DNA of 64,000 bases from Desertivirga brevis (lineage in GTDB: Bacteria; Bacteroidota; Bacteroidia; Sphingobacteriales; Sphingobacteriaceae), in the NCBI RefSeq assembly GCF_017355835.1, contig NZ_JAFEWF010000002.1, positions 434,001 to 498,000 on the forward strand, read 5' to 3'. Made by a program: the position numbers and the translations under genes. The notes under the pieces were generated by a model. That model did not search any database. It worked only from the letters and a program-made list of their open reading frames with translations, and had not been told where the DNA came from. This document shows, piece after piece, positions 28,268-36,897 of the stretch. Every line of letters begins with the position of its first letter. Position 1 is the stretch's first letter.

Positions 28268-29468
28268 AAGTCATAGTTAAGCTTATTCCACTTGATTTTA
28301 ATTTGACCTTTCCCTCGCCAACACCTCCAAGTGGAAGCTTAACGTAGGGTTCTAGTCCGAAGCGAATATTTTGGTTAGTTGGTTTAAAGGTATATCGGGC
28401 AGAAAGGCCTGCTACACCGAAGTAACTTTGATTTGCGTTTGTCTTTGTAAGAATAAAGTCGTTCACCCCCGACTCGGGTGTGTATTCAAAAAGGTATTTT
28501 TCCTTAAGCATCAGGTAAGACGAAAGGCCCCCAATCACAGCTATATTTTTGTTCTTCCAGTAACTAATAGGAACAGAAAGCTGAACAGGAATTTCAAGGA
28601 CATTACAAGAAGCATCAATATTATAAATCTCGCTTGCTCTTGAAGGATTTCTGAGAGCATAGTCAAGTGCTTCCGCATCATATTTCTTTACTCCATATCT
28701 TGCTCCTGTACTGACAGTAAAGCTCCTCCAATTCACATTTATTAATAGCCCAACATTCAAATCCGCCCTTTTACCTGCGATAGCGCGGGTAGAACTGAAA
28801 TCCGGACCGGCAGAAAAAGTAAAACTAAGCTCTGGTTTGCCCAAAGGATGCCGGGTAAGCTTAGAGGAGCCGGAACCAGCTGTAATATTATCCACAATTG
28901 TTGGAGGTGGTAGTTTAGCATCGGGAATAGCTTTTTCCAGGCTCACCGCTAAAAGATCCAGATAAGGCAATGGCAAGGAGTCAAACGATGCGTGCGTATT
29001 CCGGCTTGATCTGTTTAAAGTCCCAGAATTGCGATCAAAAGTTTCCTCTTGTTTCAAGTACGGTTTTCCTGCAATTATGCTTTTATGACTTTTACTTTTC
29101 GCTACTATAACTTGCGATGGAATTTCTCTTTGCATTGCAGGATCTGCCCCTGCGGATTTTTCCATGGTTGCTGGGGTAACCTGATCTTTAATAACCTCGT
29201 TGGACCTTGGGGGTAAAGAAACTGAATCGGGGCCTCCTGTTTTTCGCGAAATGATAGCACCCTGTTTACCTTGGTACATGTATAAACCTGCTGCAAAAAG
29301 AAGAAGAGTGCAGGCCGCAATACTGAAATTTCTGAGAAAGATAGTACGGTCTTTCCTACGGAGCTTTTTCTCCATAAGAAGCCAGGCTTCTTCTTCAAAT
29401 TCATAGTCGAAATTTTGCGACTTTTCTTTGATCAGCCTGTCGAACTCGTTATCTGACACGTCTTTCAT
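28245..29468 (-). CDS. Membrane-anchored protein with C-terminal beta-barrel, partner of the ECF sigma factor
   Basis: The 407-residue protein has three parts: an N-terminal acidic helical segment (1-46, FDRLIKEKSQNFDYEFEEEA), one transmembrane helix (about 47-65), a Ser/Pro-rich linker (about 70-215), and a barrel-like domain (about 215-407) with FTFSAGPDFSST, FTVSTGARYGVKKY and RFGLEPYVKLPLGG. The N-terminal part with a single helix, directly after an ECF sigma gene (6 bases), is the layout expected of an anti-sigma factor. The barrel resembles small porin-like outer-membrane domains. How one chain would span both membranes is unclear. Confidence 0.7.
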   Translation of the reverse strand: MKDVSDNEFDRLIKEKSQNFDYEFEEEAWLLMEKKLRRKDRTIFLRNFSIAACTLLLFAAGLYMYQGKQGAIISRKTGGPDSVSLPPRSNEVIKDQVTPATMEKSAGADPAMQREIPSQVIVAKSKSHKSIIAGKPYLKQEETFDRNSGTLNRSSRNTHASFDSLPLPYLDLLAVSLEKAIPDAKLPPPTIVDNITAGSGSSKLTRHPLGKPELSFTFSAGPDFSSTRAIAGKRADLNVGLLINVNWRSFTVSTGARYGVKKYDAEALDYALRNPSRASEIYNIDASCNVLEIPVQLSVPISYWKNKNIAVIGGLSSYLMLKEKYLFEYTPESGVNDFILTKTNANQSYFGVAGLSARYTFKPTNQNIRFGLEPYVKLPLGGVGEGKVKLKSSGISLTMTYGTTKKH

Positions 29469-29474
29469 CAGCTT

Positions 29475-30032
29475 CTAGTATTGTTCTTTAATTTGGCCTG
29501 TCAGAGTTTCTTTCAGCATCTCTTTCAACTGCTGTCGTGCTTTAAACAAATTTGATTTGGATGTACCAACCGAAATTGACAGCATTTTCGAAATCTCCTC
29601 ATGATTGTAGCCGTCTATAACAAAAAGGTTAAAAACCGTACGATAACTTATTGAGAGCCTTTGAACAAGTTTTATAAGATCATTATAGTTAAGCTTTGCC
29701 AGTATGCTTTCAGTATCTTCCGAGTCGTGATTATTATTTAACTCCTCCATCTTTAGTCGTTTTATTCTTGCCCTGTAGTGATCAATCGAGGTATTAATCA
29801 TAATGGTACTAAGCCAGGATTGGAAAGGGCGCCCTTCATCTACCTTATTGACGCTATTGAAGACTTTTAAAAAACCGTCGTTTACCATTTCAATGGCCTC
29901 CTCCTTATTCTCTGAGTACCGCATGCATATCTTCATAGCAAAGCCAAAGAAGAGCTTATACAACTCTTTCTGACTTTTTCTATCATTTGCTTTGCAGCCA
30001 GCTAGAATTTCTTTAAAGTAAACAGGATCCAT
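29475..30032 (-). CDS. ECF-type RNA polymerase sigma factor
   Basis: This 185-residue protein has sigma region 2 (about 20-90, with YSENKEEAIEMVNDGFLKVF and FQSWLSTIMINTSIDHYR) and region 4 (about 125-180, with LSISYRTVFNLFVIDGYNHEEI, then MLSISVGTSKSNLFKARQQL). It has no region 1.1 or 3, as expected for ECF factors. It is the first gene of a five-gene operon and probably drives that operon together with its membrane-anchored neighbour. The upstream region contains inverted GGGTA repeats. Confidence 0.92.
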   Translation of the reverse strand: MDPVYFKEILAGCKANDRKSQKELYKLFFGFAMKICMRYSENKEEAIEMVNDGFLKVFNSVNKVDEGRPFQSWLSTIMINTSIDHYRARIKRLKMEELNNNHDSEDTESILAKLNYNDLIKLVQRLSISYRTVFNLFVIDGYNHEEISKMLSISVGTSKSNLFKARQQLKEMLKETLTGQIKEQY

Positions 30033-30046
30033 TGATTATTTACCCA

Positions 30047-30070
30047 ATATACCCAGAAGTACGGGTATAT
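30047..30070. promoter_or_regulatory. Inverted repeat upstream of the ECF sigma operon
   Basis: ATATACCC (30047-30054) and GGGTATAT (30063-30070) form a perfect 8-bp inverted repeat with an 8-base gap, starting 15 bases before the sigma gene start. Extra TACCC/GGGTA copies flank it at 30041-30045 and near 30090. On the minus strand TACTTCTG lies in the gap, one mismatch from TAnnTTTG, so the repeat may be an operator over a promoter. Confidence 0.4.
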
Positions 30071-30122
30071 ATAAGCAGGGGTTGCCTGAGGGGTAAAATA
30101 TTTTAAGCGGACGGAAAGGTGA

Positions 30123-30168
30123 GATAAAAAAAAAGAGGGAAGCGTTTTGCTTCCCTCTTTTTTTATCT
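30123..30168. terminator. Intrinsic terminator after pgi
   Basis: AAAAAAAGAGGGAAGC pairs perfectly with GCTTCCCTCTTTTTTT around a GTTTT loop. The stem reaches the pgi stop codon, and on the minus strand it ends in a T run. It separates pgi from the upstream region of the sigma operon. Confidence 0.88.
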
Positions 30169-31809
30169 CCAGTTCTTGTACTGATTTATTAGTCCATTTG
30201 TTGAGGAGTCATGACTTGTTATCGGAGTGAAGCTTTGAAGCTCTGGCAGTATAGTGCTAGCAAGCTGTTTGCCTAGTTCAACACCCCATTGGTCAAAGCT
30301 GAAAACATTCCATATAATGCCTTGAACAAATATCTTATGCTCATACATTGCAATTAATGCACCGAGGCTTTCGGGGGTAATTTGTTTCAAAAGAAAAGAG
30401 TTGGTTGGACGGTTTCCTTCAAAAACCTTGAATGGAGCAAGTTTTTCGATCTGTGCTTCTGATTTTCCTGCTGCTTTCAATTCAGCAACAACTTCCTCAT
30501 ATGTCTTACCATTCATTAATGCTTCTGTTTGAGCAAAGAAGTTTGAAAGAAGCAAGGTATGATGAACTCCTATCTTATTATGAGATTGAGCAGGAGCGAT
30601 AAAATCACAAGGAATAAGTTTTGTTCCCTGATGAATTAACTGATAGAAAGCGTGTTGACCGTTAGTGCCTGGTTCACCCCATATGATTGGCCCGGTTTGA
30701 TAGTTAACGGGTTCGCCGGTTCTGTCTACATATTTACCATTGCTTTCCATATCTCCCTGTTGGAAGTAAGCGGCGAAGCGATGCAAATACTGATCATAAG
30801 GAAGGATGGCGTGGCTTTCTGCTTCAAAGAAGTTGTTATACCAAATACCAAGCATTGCAAGCACTACAGGTATGTTCTGTTCAAACTCGGAATCCCGGAA
30901 ATGCTTGTCCATAGCATGCGCGCCGCCTAATAGAGCCTTGAAGTTTTCAAAGCCGATTCCGAGTGCTATTGAAGTACCAATTGCGCTCCACAGCGAGTAT
31001 CTTCCGCCAACCCAGTCCCAGAACTCGAACATGTTGTTAGTGTCAATACCAAAAGCGGAAACCGCAGTTGAATTGGTGGAGAGCGCAGCGAAGTGTTTAG
31101 CAACGTCATCCTCCATGGCGCCTTCCTGCAAGAACCAGTTCCGTGCAGAATGGGCGTTGGCCATTGTTTCCTGGGTGGTAAATGTCTTTGAGGCAATTAA
31201 GAATAAAGTGGTTTCCGGGTTCACTTTTTTCAATGTCTCTGCGATATGGGTTCCGTCGACATTTGAAACGAAGTGCAGGTTAAGATGAGTTTTATAAGGC
31301 CTAAGAGCCTCTGTAACCATAACCGGACCAAGGTCTGAACCTCCGATACCGATATTTACTACGTCAGTTATGGTTTTTCCTGTATATCCCTTCCAATCTC
31401 CTGAGAGAACAGAATTAACAAACTTTTCAATCTTTTCAAGAACAGCGTTAATTTCAGGCATTACGTCGGCTCCGTCTACCATTATTGGATCGTTGCCTTG
31501 GTTCCTAAGAGCAACATGTAATACAGAGCGACCCTCCGTTTCGTTGATCTTATCCCCTGTGAACATTGCCTCTATTGCTTCTTTTAATCCGCATTCTTTT
31601 GCTAATTGAACAAGCAGAGCAATGGTTTTATCGTTTATCCTGTTTTTAGAGTAGTCTAAAAGAATGTCGTTAAATTGAATTGAAAACTTTTCAAAGCGAG
31701 AAGGATCCTCAGCAAAAAGTTCACGCAGATGCTTATCACTAATTTCTACTAGATGATCTGACAGATACTTGTAAGCCTGAGTTTGTGTGAAGTTAACGGT
31801 AGGAAGCAT
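30163..31809 (-). CDS. pgi: Glucose-6-phosphate isomerase
   Basis: This 548-residue glycolytic enzyme interconverts glucose 6-phosphate and fructose 6-phosphate. Family motifs are [14 protein letters not shown] (about 151-164), [13 protein letters not shown], the catalytic Glu region [18 protein letters not shown], and the Lys-containing C terminus with [13 protein letters not shown]. The length equals that of the E. coli enzyme. It is a single gene with its own terminator and a promoter-like TTG-N18-TATCTTCG upstream. Confidence 0.97.
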   Translation of the reverse strand: MLPTVNFTQTQAYKYLSDHLVEISDKHLRELFAEDPSRFEKFSIQFNDILLDYSKNRINDKTIALLVQLAKECGLKEAIEAMFTGDKINETEGRSVLHVALRNQGNDPIMVDGADVMPEINAVLEKIEKFVNSVLSGDWKGYTGKTITDVVNIGIGGSDLGPVMVTEALRPYKTHLNLHFVSNVDGTHIAETLKKVNPETTLFLIASKTFTTQETMANAHSARNWFLQEGAMEDDVAKHFAALSTNSTAVSAFGIDTNNMFEFWDWVGGRYSLWSAIGTSIALGIGFENFKALLGGAHAMDKHFRDSEFEQNIPVVLAMLGIWYNNFFEAESHAILPYDQYLHRFAAYFQQGDMESNGKYVDRTGEPVNYQTGPIIWGEPGTNGQHAFYQLIHQGTKLIPCDFIAPAQSHNKIGVHHTLLLSNFFAQTEALMNGKTYEEVVAELKAAGKSEAQIEKLAPFKVFEGNRPTNSFLLKQITPESLGALIAMYEHKIFVQGIIWNVFSFDQWGVELGKQLASTILPELQSFTPITSHDSSTNGLINQYKNWR

Positions 31810-31825
31810 TTTTTCGTTTTTTTAG

Positions 31826-31854
31826 CGAAGATATAATTCCTGTATTAAAGACAA
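31826..31854 (-). promoter_or_regulatory. Candidate promoter of pgi
   Basis: Read on the minus strand, TTG (31854-31852) is followed after 18 bases by TATCTTCG (31833-31826), one mismatch from TAnnTTTG and at the expected spacing. It lies 16 bases before the pgi start. Confidence 0.4.
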
Positions 31855-31882
31855 CAGTAATTATACCTTAAATAGTAAAATG

Positions 31883-32608
31883 TTATAATTTGTCACCTTT
31901 TTTTATTGCACAGCCGCTAAGCGGCTTTCCATTGATAACTAGCATGACGGAGTACTTATAATCCCTGTCAGACATTCCATCATTGCAACTCTCCTTTCTG
32001 ATGGTGATCTCCGCAATTTCCTGTCCGTCGCCGGTTTTATACACATATGTATTGTTGGTTATTCTTGGTTTTTGATAGGAAAACTTGTAGGCCTTACTGA
32101 CAGAGACGTCTTTTATAGCAATTGTATTTTCGTCGGGAATAATTTCAAGAGACCAGAATGGCTCAGTACCAATTCCAATAAACTCATAGTTGTAACAGTC
32201 GGTTTCAAACGACTTAGGTTTTACCTCTTTTACTTCAGCCACAACTATAGTGTCCCTGATACCTTTGGCGGACCCCTTTCTTAAGCGGCCGGAAATTTTG
32301 GCGGTTACACTTTCCCCTGGGTAAGAAAGGGCTACCTGATTCTTTTGATAATTACTCTTAAGAAGCATATTCTCGTCTCTTAGAATAACTTCGACGCCGG
32401 AGCAGACTACAAAGAAATCGCTGTCCTGGCTAGGATAATACCTTCCTGAAAATTCCTCAGTAGTTATGGATGATTTGACAGTAGTAGCCGTATCTGTTGT
32501 GTCGTTAGGAATATTAAGGGCAGCAATGGTGCCTGGAGGATTAGGGTTAGATGTACAACTTATGATTGAAATAGCTATAAGGGGATAAAAGTGTTGTAAA
32601 TATTTCAT
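31883..32608 (-). CDS. COG3650-like lipoprotein
   Basis: I use the ATG at 32606-32608 (241 residues), because it gives a good lipoprotein signal (MKYLQHFYPLIAISIISC, lipobox IISC); the longer open frame would overlap prfB. The C-terminal half has the COG3650 pattern: FIGIGTEPFWSLEI, then CNDGMSDRDYKYSVMLV and LSGCAIKKGD. The N-terminal half (about 45-125) has two Cys and a small beta-rich fold that could be a separate heat-shock/copper-resistance-like lipoprotein domain. Function is unknown. It is divergent from prfB with 70 bases between them. Confidence 0.72.
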   Translation of the reverse strand: MKYLQHFYPLIAISIISCTSNPNPPGTIAALNIPNDTTDTATTVKSSITTEEFSGRYYPSQDSDFFVVCSGVEVILRDENMLLKSNYQKNQVALSYPGESVTAKISGRLRKGSAKGIRDTIVVAEVKEVKPKSFETDCYNYEFIGIGTEPFWSLEIIPDENTIAIKDVSVSKAYKFSYQKPRITNNTYVYKTGDGQEIAEITIRKESCNDGMSDRDYKYSVMLVINGKPLSGCAIKKGDKL

Positions 32609-32665
32609 CAAAGTTGAAACAGGTTTAAAACTTATTAGGTTTCCAAAAACTTTAACCCTTTTAAC

Positions 32666-32673
32666 TACTTTTG
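32666..32673 (+). promoter_or_regulatory. Candidate -7 promoter box for prfB
   Basis: TACTTTTG fits TAnnTTTG and ends only 5 bases before the prfB ATG. If it is used, transcription would begin at or very near the start codon, giving a leaderless mRNA. Confidence 0.4.
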
Positions 32674-32678
32674 CAGCT

Positions 32679-33756
32679 ATGACCAAAGAACAACTACAGG
32701 ATTTGAGGGACAGAGCAGAGTCCCTGAGGAGGCATCTTTGACATCGAACGGAAGCTCGATGAATTACGCCTTGAACAAGAATTTACTACTACCGAAGGAT
32801 TTTGGGATAAGCCAAAAGAAGCAGAAAAGGTTCTGCATGCTATAAAAACCAAAAAAGTTTGGACCGACGGTTACGCTGATGTTACTGCATCGATCGAAGA
32901 TGTTGCGGTGATGTTCGACTTTTACCAGGCTGGTGAAGCAAGTCAGGACGATCTTAAGGAACAATACGAAGTCGCTTTGAAAAAACTCGAAGAACTGGAG
33001 TTTAAAAACATGCTCAGTTCGGAAGAGGATCAGCTTAATGCTGTAATGCAGATCACTGCGGGAGCAGGAGGAACTGAAAGTTGCGACTGGGCCCAGATGT
33101 TGATGCGCATGTACATTATGTGGGGTGAAAAGAATGGCTATAAAGTTACTGAGCAGGATTTCCAGGAAGGCGACGTGGCTGGTGTAAAATCTGTTACATT
33201 ACAGTTTGAAGGTGAGTTTTCCTATGGATACCTCAAAGGAGAGAATGGAGTTCATCGATTGGTAAGGATCTCACCTTTCGATGCAAATGCCAAACGGCAT
33301 ACTTCGTTTGCTTCAGTTTATGTCTATCCTTTAGTTGATGACACCATTGAGATTGACATCAATCCCTCTGATATCGAATTTGAAACTTTCAGGTCGGGTG
33401 GGGCAGGAGGCCAAAATGTGAATAAAGTGGAAACTGCCGTTCGTCTGTATCACAAGCCATCAGGAATTATTATTAAAAATCAGGAATCAAGATCGCAGTT
33501 GCAGAACAAAGAAAATGCGATCCGCTTGCTGAAGTCTCAGTTATACGAAGCCGAGATGCGAAAGAAGCGGGAAACCGTGGCTGCAATTGAAGGTTCTAAA
33601 AAGAAGATAGAGTGGGGATCTCAGATCCGTAACTATGTGCTTCATCCGTACAAACTGGTAAAAGATCTCCGTACCAACTACGAGACTTCTAATGCCCAGG
33701 CTGTGCTTGATGGAGATTTAAATGACTTTTTGAAAGCGTACTTGATGGAATTCTAA
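32679..33756 (+). CDS. prfB: Peptide chain release factor 2, with programmed +1 frameshift
   Basis: The gene starts at ATG 32679 and reads 20 codons to CTT TGA C at 32736-32742. The in-frame TGA (32739-32741) is preceded by a Shine-Dalgarno-like AGGAGG (32727-32732), the classical RF2 autoregulatory slip site. Skipping one T continues into the frame ending at 33756, for 358 residues in total. RF2 markers are the SPF anticodon tripeptide (about residue 198, [15 protein letters not shown]) and GGQ (about 243, [15 protein letters not shown]). RF2 reads UGA and UAA; low RF2 raises frameshifting and so raises its own synthesis. This is a normal gene, not a pseudogene. Confidence 0.96.
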
Positions 33757-33763
33757 AAAGCAT

Positions 33764-33804
33764 TGCAGTGTATGTTGGAACCTCTGTTTCCCGCTTACAC
33801 TGCA
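33764..33804. terminator. Possible bidirectional hairpin after prfB
   Basis: TGCAGTGTA (33764-33772) pairs with TACACTGCA (33796-33804) across a 23-base loop. It lies between two convergent genes. The loop is long and only short T runs follow, so function is uncertain. Confidence 0.4.
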
Positions 33805-33820
33805 TTGTTGTTTCTACTTT

Positions 33821-34684
33821 CTATTTTTCTCTTTCGACAACAGAAAGAAGCTCTTCGATTTCTTTTACTTTCTCATCATAACCAAGCTTTGTATATGAAG
33901 CAATAAGGTTCCTTAAAATCCTACGTACGATGTCTTCGTTTCGGCAGGGCTCGTAAAAGGTGCTCTCCGGTTTTAAATTGAGTTGCTTCAGAAAAGAATC
34001 GACATCCCGCTTGCCAAAGATGAAGCCTTTATTGAATGCATTTATATAGAATAGCACACTGTCCTGGCCGTACTCATTCGACTCGTCAACATATCCCAAT
34101 ATAAAGTGCTGAGGCAGGTTCACGCCATAAATGGGAATATCTAATTTTTGCGCTATAACAGAATAGATAACAGCAAGGGAGATCTGATTACCTTTTTTAC
34201 TTTCGATAACCTGACTGATATAGGAATTCTGTGGATCCTGATGATTAGTAGTGTTTCCGGAGAAGCCGTATATTCCGTAAAGAACATGGTTAATAAGTTT
34301 TACCTTCTCAACCGGGCTTGACTCGTAGATCATCTGCAGCCAGATTTCACGTTTGATGTCCTCGATTTGATTGATAATCTTTTGAGGATCCATATCAGGG
34401 TATTGGTATTTATTTATAATAATAACGCCCTGAAGCAAATCGAAAGCACCTCCCAGGTACCAGAGTTCGAGTTCTCTCTTTACATTGGTAAACTGAATTT
34501 TATGAATAAGATCTTCGAGCCGGTTTTGTAGTAAGGCATCGAATGACTGCTCCCATGCTGATTCAAGGTATTCGATAACTTCTGTACCGTATGACAGCAG
34601 TTTATCTTCAACATGTTCGGATATTTCTTTATCTGGGTCGTCCAGTAATTTAACAAGTGATTCTATTTCTTTTGGATTTATCAT
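33821..34684 (-). CDS. SirB1 / transglutaminase-like family protein
   Basis: This 287-residue cytosolic protein has a helical N terminus and a SirB1-type transglutaminase-like core (about 90-220). The recognisable segment is GNQISLAVIYSVIAQKLDIP, followed by GVNLPQHFILGYVD, where PxHF is the family's conserved His. The canonical Cys before the helix is replaced by the Asn/Gln of GNQIS, as in many SirB1 proteins, so protease activity is doubtful. The C terminus (about 250-285) resembles a TPR helix pair. Its role is unknown. Confidence 0.75.
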   Translation of the reverse strand: MINPKEIESLVKLLDDPDKEISEHVEDKLLSYGTEVIEYLESAWEQSFDALLQNRLEDLIHKIQFTNVKRELELWYLGGAFDLLQGVIIINKYQYPDMDPQKIINQIEDIKREIWLQMIYESSPVEKVKLINHVLYGIYGFSGNTTNHQDPQNSYISQVIESKKGNQISLAVIYSVIAQKLDIPIYGVNLPQHFILGYVDESNEYGQDSVLFYINAFNKGFIFGKRDVDSFLKQLNLKPESTFYEPCRNEDIVRRILRNLIASYTKLGYDEKVKEIEELLSVVEREK

Positions 34685-34860
34685 AGTGGATGCATGCTTT
34701 AAATCCTACATCTATCAGGCTTTACACAAAGCCTAATGCTATCAAACGCAGTTTTGGCAACTGCCTACATAAATATAAAGAAAATTATTTCGGTAAAAGT
34801 TTTTCAGGCTCATTTTGAAGGGAATCAAGTATAAATAGCAGTTTGAAGCGGTTAAAATCT

Positions 34861-34868
34861 TATTTTTG
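34861..34868 (+). promoter_or_regulatory. Candidate -7 promoter box for the methyltransferase gene
   Basis: TATTTTTG fits TAnnTTTG. It ends 5 bases before the ATG, again implying a nearly leaderless message. A TTTG lies at 34842-34845, but the 15-base spacing is shorter than usual. Confidence 0.4.
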
Positions 34869-34873
34869 AGCCA

Positions 34874-35659
34874 ATGATAAATACTCAGCTACTTAAATCT
34901 TTCATAAGACACAGGCTTAAGGCTAAAACCCGTCACGGGGTTCATTCCCCTTTTGTTTATAAATTGGTTGATGAAGTAATCTATAATTTCAGCTCAAATT
35001 CTGTTTATGAGGAGGTGGAGTCTTTGCGTAATGAATTGCTGAAAGATGCTCGCTTAGTGAGAATAACTGACCTTGGAGCTGGATCACATGTTAATAACAA
35101 TAAGGAGAAACAAGTTAGACAGATTGCAAAGAATGCATTAAAGCCAGCTAAGTTAGCTCAGCTTATTTACCGGCTTGCAGAAGAAAGGAAGCCGCGCATT
35201 ATCATTGAACTCGGTACCTGTCTGGGATTGACCACTTCTTATCTCGCTAAAGCGGCTCCGGATGCAGAGGTGATAAGTATTGAAGGTTGTCCGGAAACAG
35301 CTAAAGTGGCATCAGAGAACCTTCGGAAGCTAAATGCCTCTAATACCCAAGTGCTAACAGGAAATTTCGATTTAGTTCTCCCCCCGGTGATAGATGCTGC
35401 TGAGACACTGGATTTCGTTTTTGTTGACGGAAACCATCGGAAGGATGCTACCGTCAATTACTTTAAGTGGTGTTTACCAAAGGTTAATGAGAATACCCTC
35501 ATTATCTTTGATGATATTTATTGGAGTAAGGGTATGGAGGAAGCTTGGGAGGAAATCAAGGCTCACCCGCAAGTGACGGTTACTGTTGACCTATTTTGGA
35601 TAGGATTGGTTTATTTTAAAAAAGGACAACAAAAAGAGCACTTCTATATCAAATATTAG
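34874..35659 (+). CDS. Class I SAM-dependent methyltransferase
   Basis: This 261-residue cytosolic protein has the SAM-binding fold: motif I IIELGTCLGLTTSYLA (about 112-127), the acidic end of strand 2 VISIEGCPETA, and FVFVDGNHRKDAT (about 182-194), as in the Methyltransf_24 / O-methyltransferase type. The substrate is unknown. The N-terminal 80 residues, with HGVHSPFVYKLVDEVIY, are shared by a Bacteroidota group of these enzymes. It ends 4 bases inside the convergent barrel gene. Confidence 0.85.
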   Translation: MINTQLLKSFIRHRLKAKTRHGVHSPFVYKLVDEVIYNFSSNSVYEEVESLRNELLKDARLVRITDLGAGSHVNNNKEKQVRQIAKNALKPAKLAQLIYRLAEERKPRIIIELGTCLGLTTSYLAKAAPDAEVISIEGCPETAKVASENLRKLNASNTQVLTGNFDLVLPPVIDAAETLDFVFVDGNHRKDATVNYFKWCLPKVNENTLIIFDDIYWSKGMEEAWEEIKAHPQVTVTVDLFWIGLVYFKKGQQKEHFYIKY

Positions 35660-36789
35660 AAAGCTTCTCCAAAGGACAAGTAAAAACCTTGCTGTCTTTT
35701 CTCATCAGCACGTTTCTCCCCAAATGCATAGTCAAGCCTAAGAGTAGTTCCTCCTTTTGGACTTATAAAATATCTCAAGCCTGCACCTACAGATGGCTTA
35801 AGAGAGCTCAGAGAAAATCCATTGATAGCATATACGGTTCCGTAGCCAAGAAAGGCTGCTGCACCAATTCTCGGGATAAATCTATAGCGGAACTCGCTTT
35901 GTGCAGCCAGGAGGTTCTGGTCCCGATATCTTCCGGTATAATAGCCTCTCATCACCTGGTCATTGCCTAACTGTGGCAAAAGGTAAAAAGGAGGCCTGCT
36001 TCCTTGTAAGGTTTGATAATTTAGATTGAAACCAAGGGTAGCTTTAGGATTATAGCTTTTAAATGTTCTAAAATCTACTTTAAAAAGGCTTCCAGTAAAA
36101 TTGGCTCCGCCGAAGAAGTCGGGCGCAAAAGAGTAATTAACTTTGATGTAAGTTCCTCTTGTCGTATATGTATTTGTGTTCCTTGAGTCGATGATCTGGG
36201 ATAAGCCAGCGAATAAAACGTCTCCTCCGTCCTTATCATGCAACGCCAGGTTATTTGAGTACAGCCCGCCTTCCTCTTTATCGGTATATGAGTAATGTTC
36301 GTAGTTTAATGTGGCTCCGGTATATATGCCAGGCTTCAGTTTCTTTTCCACTTCGCCGCCAACTCTGAATAGTTTTTGTGTAATTACATCTTCGTTAGAT
36401 TTCCTTGTATCATTTCCGATACCGTAGAAATTGAAAGGGAAGTTCCGGTATTTGATGTCGGCAGTATAGTGATACTTATTTCCCGGCGACCAGATATCAG
36501 GTTTTAAAGCAAAGTGTGTTTGCTTTTTAGTAGTAATTGAGGCTAACCCGGAAATTGTGGAATTACGGGTTAAGGTGTCGGCCTTATCTGTATAGAAAGA
36601 AGTTAAAGTTACAAGTCCGAATTGCCAGCCTGTTTCCTGAGAATACGCAACAGCAGGTAATGGAAGGAAATAACCTTTTCTGCCGCTACTGTCACCTTGA
36701 GCGAGAAGTTTCTCAGCTAGTTTCCTCTGTGAAAAAGAATCAGTAGCACTTAACAAAAGTATGAACGCTAAAAATATTTTGTTTTTCAT
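35656..36789 (-). CDS. BamA/TamA-like outer-membrane beta-barrel (surface antigen family)
   Basis: This 377-residue protein has a signal peptide (IFLAFILLLSATDSFSQ) and the C-terminal barrel of the Omp85/bacterial surface antigen family, without POTRA domains. Typical segments are FPFNFYGIGNDTRKS, RDQNLLAAQSEFRYRF and SVGAGLRYFISPKGGTTLRLD, which lines up with the family's final strands. It ends in Phe (GEAF), as expected for outer-membrane barrels. With no POTRA it is unlikely to be the essential BamA; its cargo is unknown. Confidence 0.82.
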   Translation of the reverse strand: MKNKIFLAFILLLSATDSFSQRKLAEKLLAQGDSSGRKGYFLPLPAVAYSQETGWQFGLVTLTSFYTDKADTLTRNSTISGLASITTKKQTHFALKPDIWSPGNKYHYTADIKYRNFPFNFYGIGNDTRKSNEDVITQKLFRVGGEVEKKLKPGIYTGATLNYEHYSYTDKEEGGLYSNNLALHDKDGGDVLFAGLSQIIDSRNTNTYTTRGTYIKVNYSFAPDFFGGANFTGSLFKVDFRTFKSYNPKATLGFNLNYQTLQGSRPPFYLLPQLGNDQVMRGYYTGRYRDQNLLAAQSEFRYRFIPRIGAAAFLGYGTVYAINGFSLSSLKPSVGAGLRYFISPKGGTTLRLDYAFGEKRADEKRQQGFYLSFGEAF

Positions 36790-36866
36790 TTTACGGCACG
36801 AAGATAGCTATTAGAGAGATTCATTTATCTAATTTTCAGTTTAACCGATAAGCTTATTAAAAATAT

Positions 36867-36874
36867 TATTTTTG
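36867..36874 (+). promoter_or_regulatory. Candidate -7 promoter box for the DHS-like gene
   Basis: TATTTTTG fits TAnnTTTG and ends 23 bases before the ATG at 36898. No clear -33 box is seen. Confidence 0.4.
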
Positions 36875-36897
36875 CAACCAATTTTAAAAATATAACT

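Noticed and set aside
30806..31288. 160-codon open frame opposite pgi
   Set aside because: It lies fully inside pgi on the other strand, with low-complexity Ser/Ala composition and no motif; a shadow of the real gene.
32609..32686. N-terminal extension of the COG3650-like lipoprotein
   Set aside because: It would run into the prfB start and hide the lipoprotein signal sequence.
32679..32741. prfB as a pseudogene because of an in-frame TGA at codon 21
   Set aside because: The TGA is the conserved programmed frameshift site with an AGGAGG upstream; the +1 frame encodes intact RF2.
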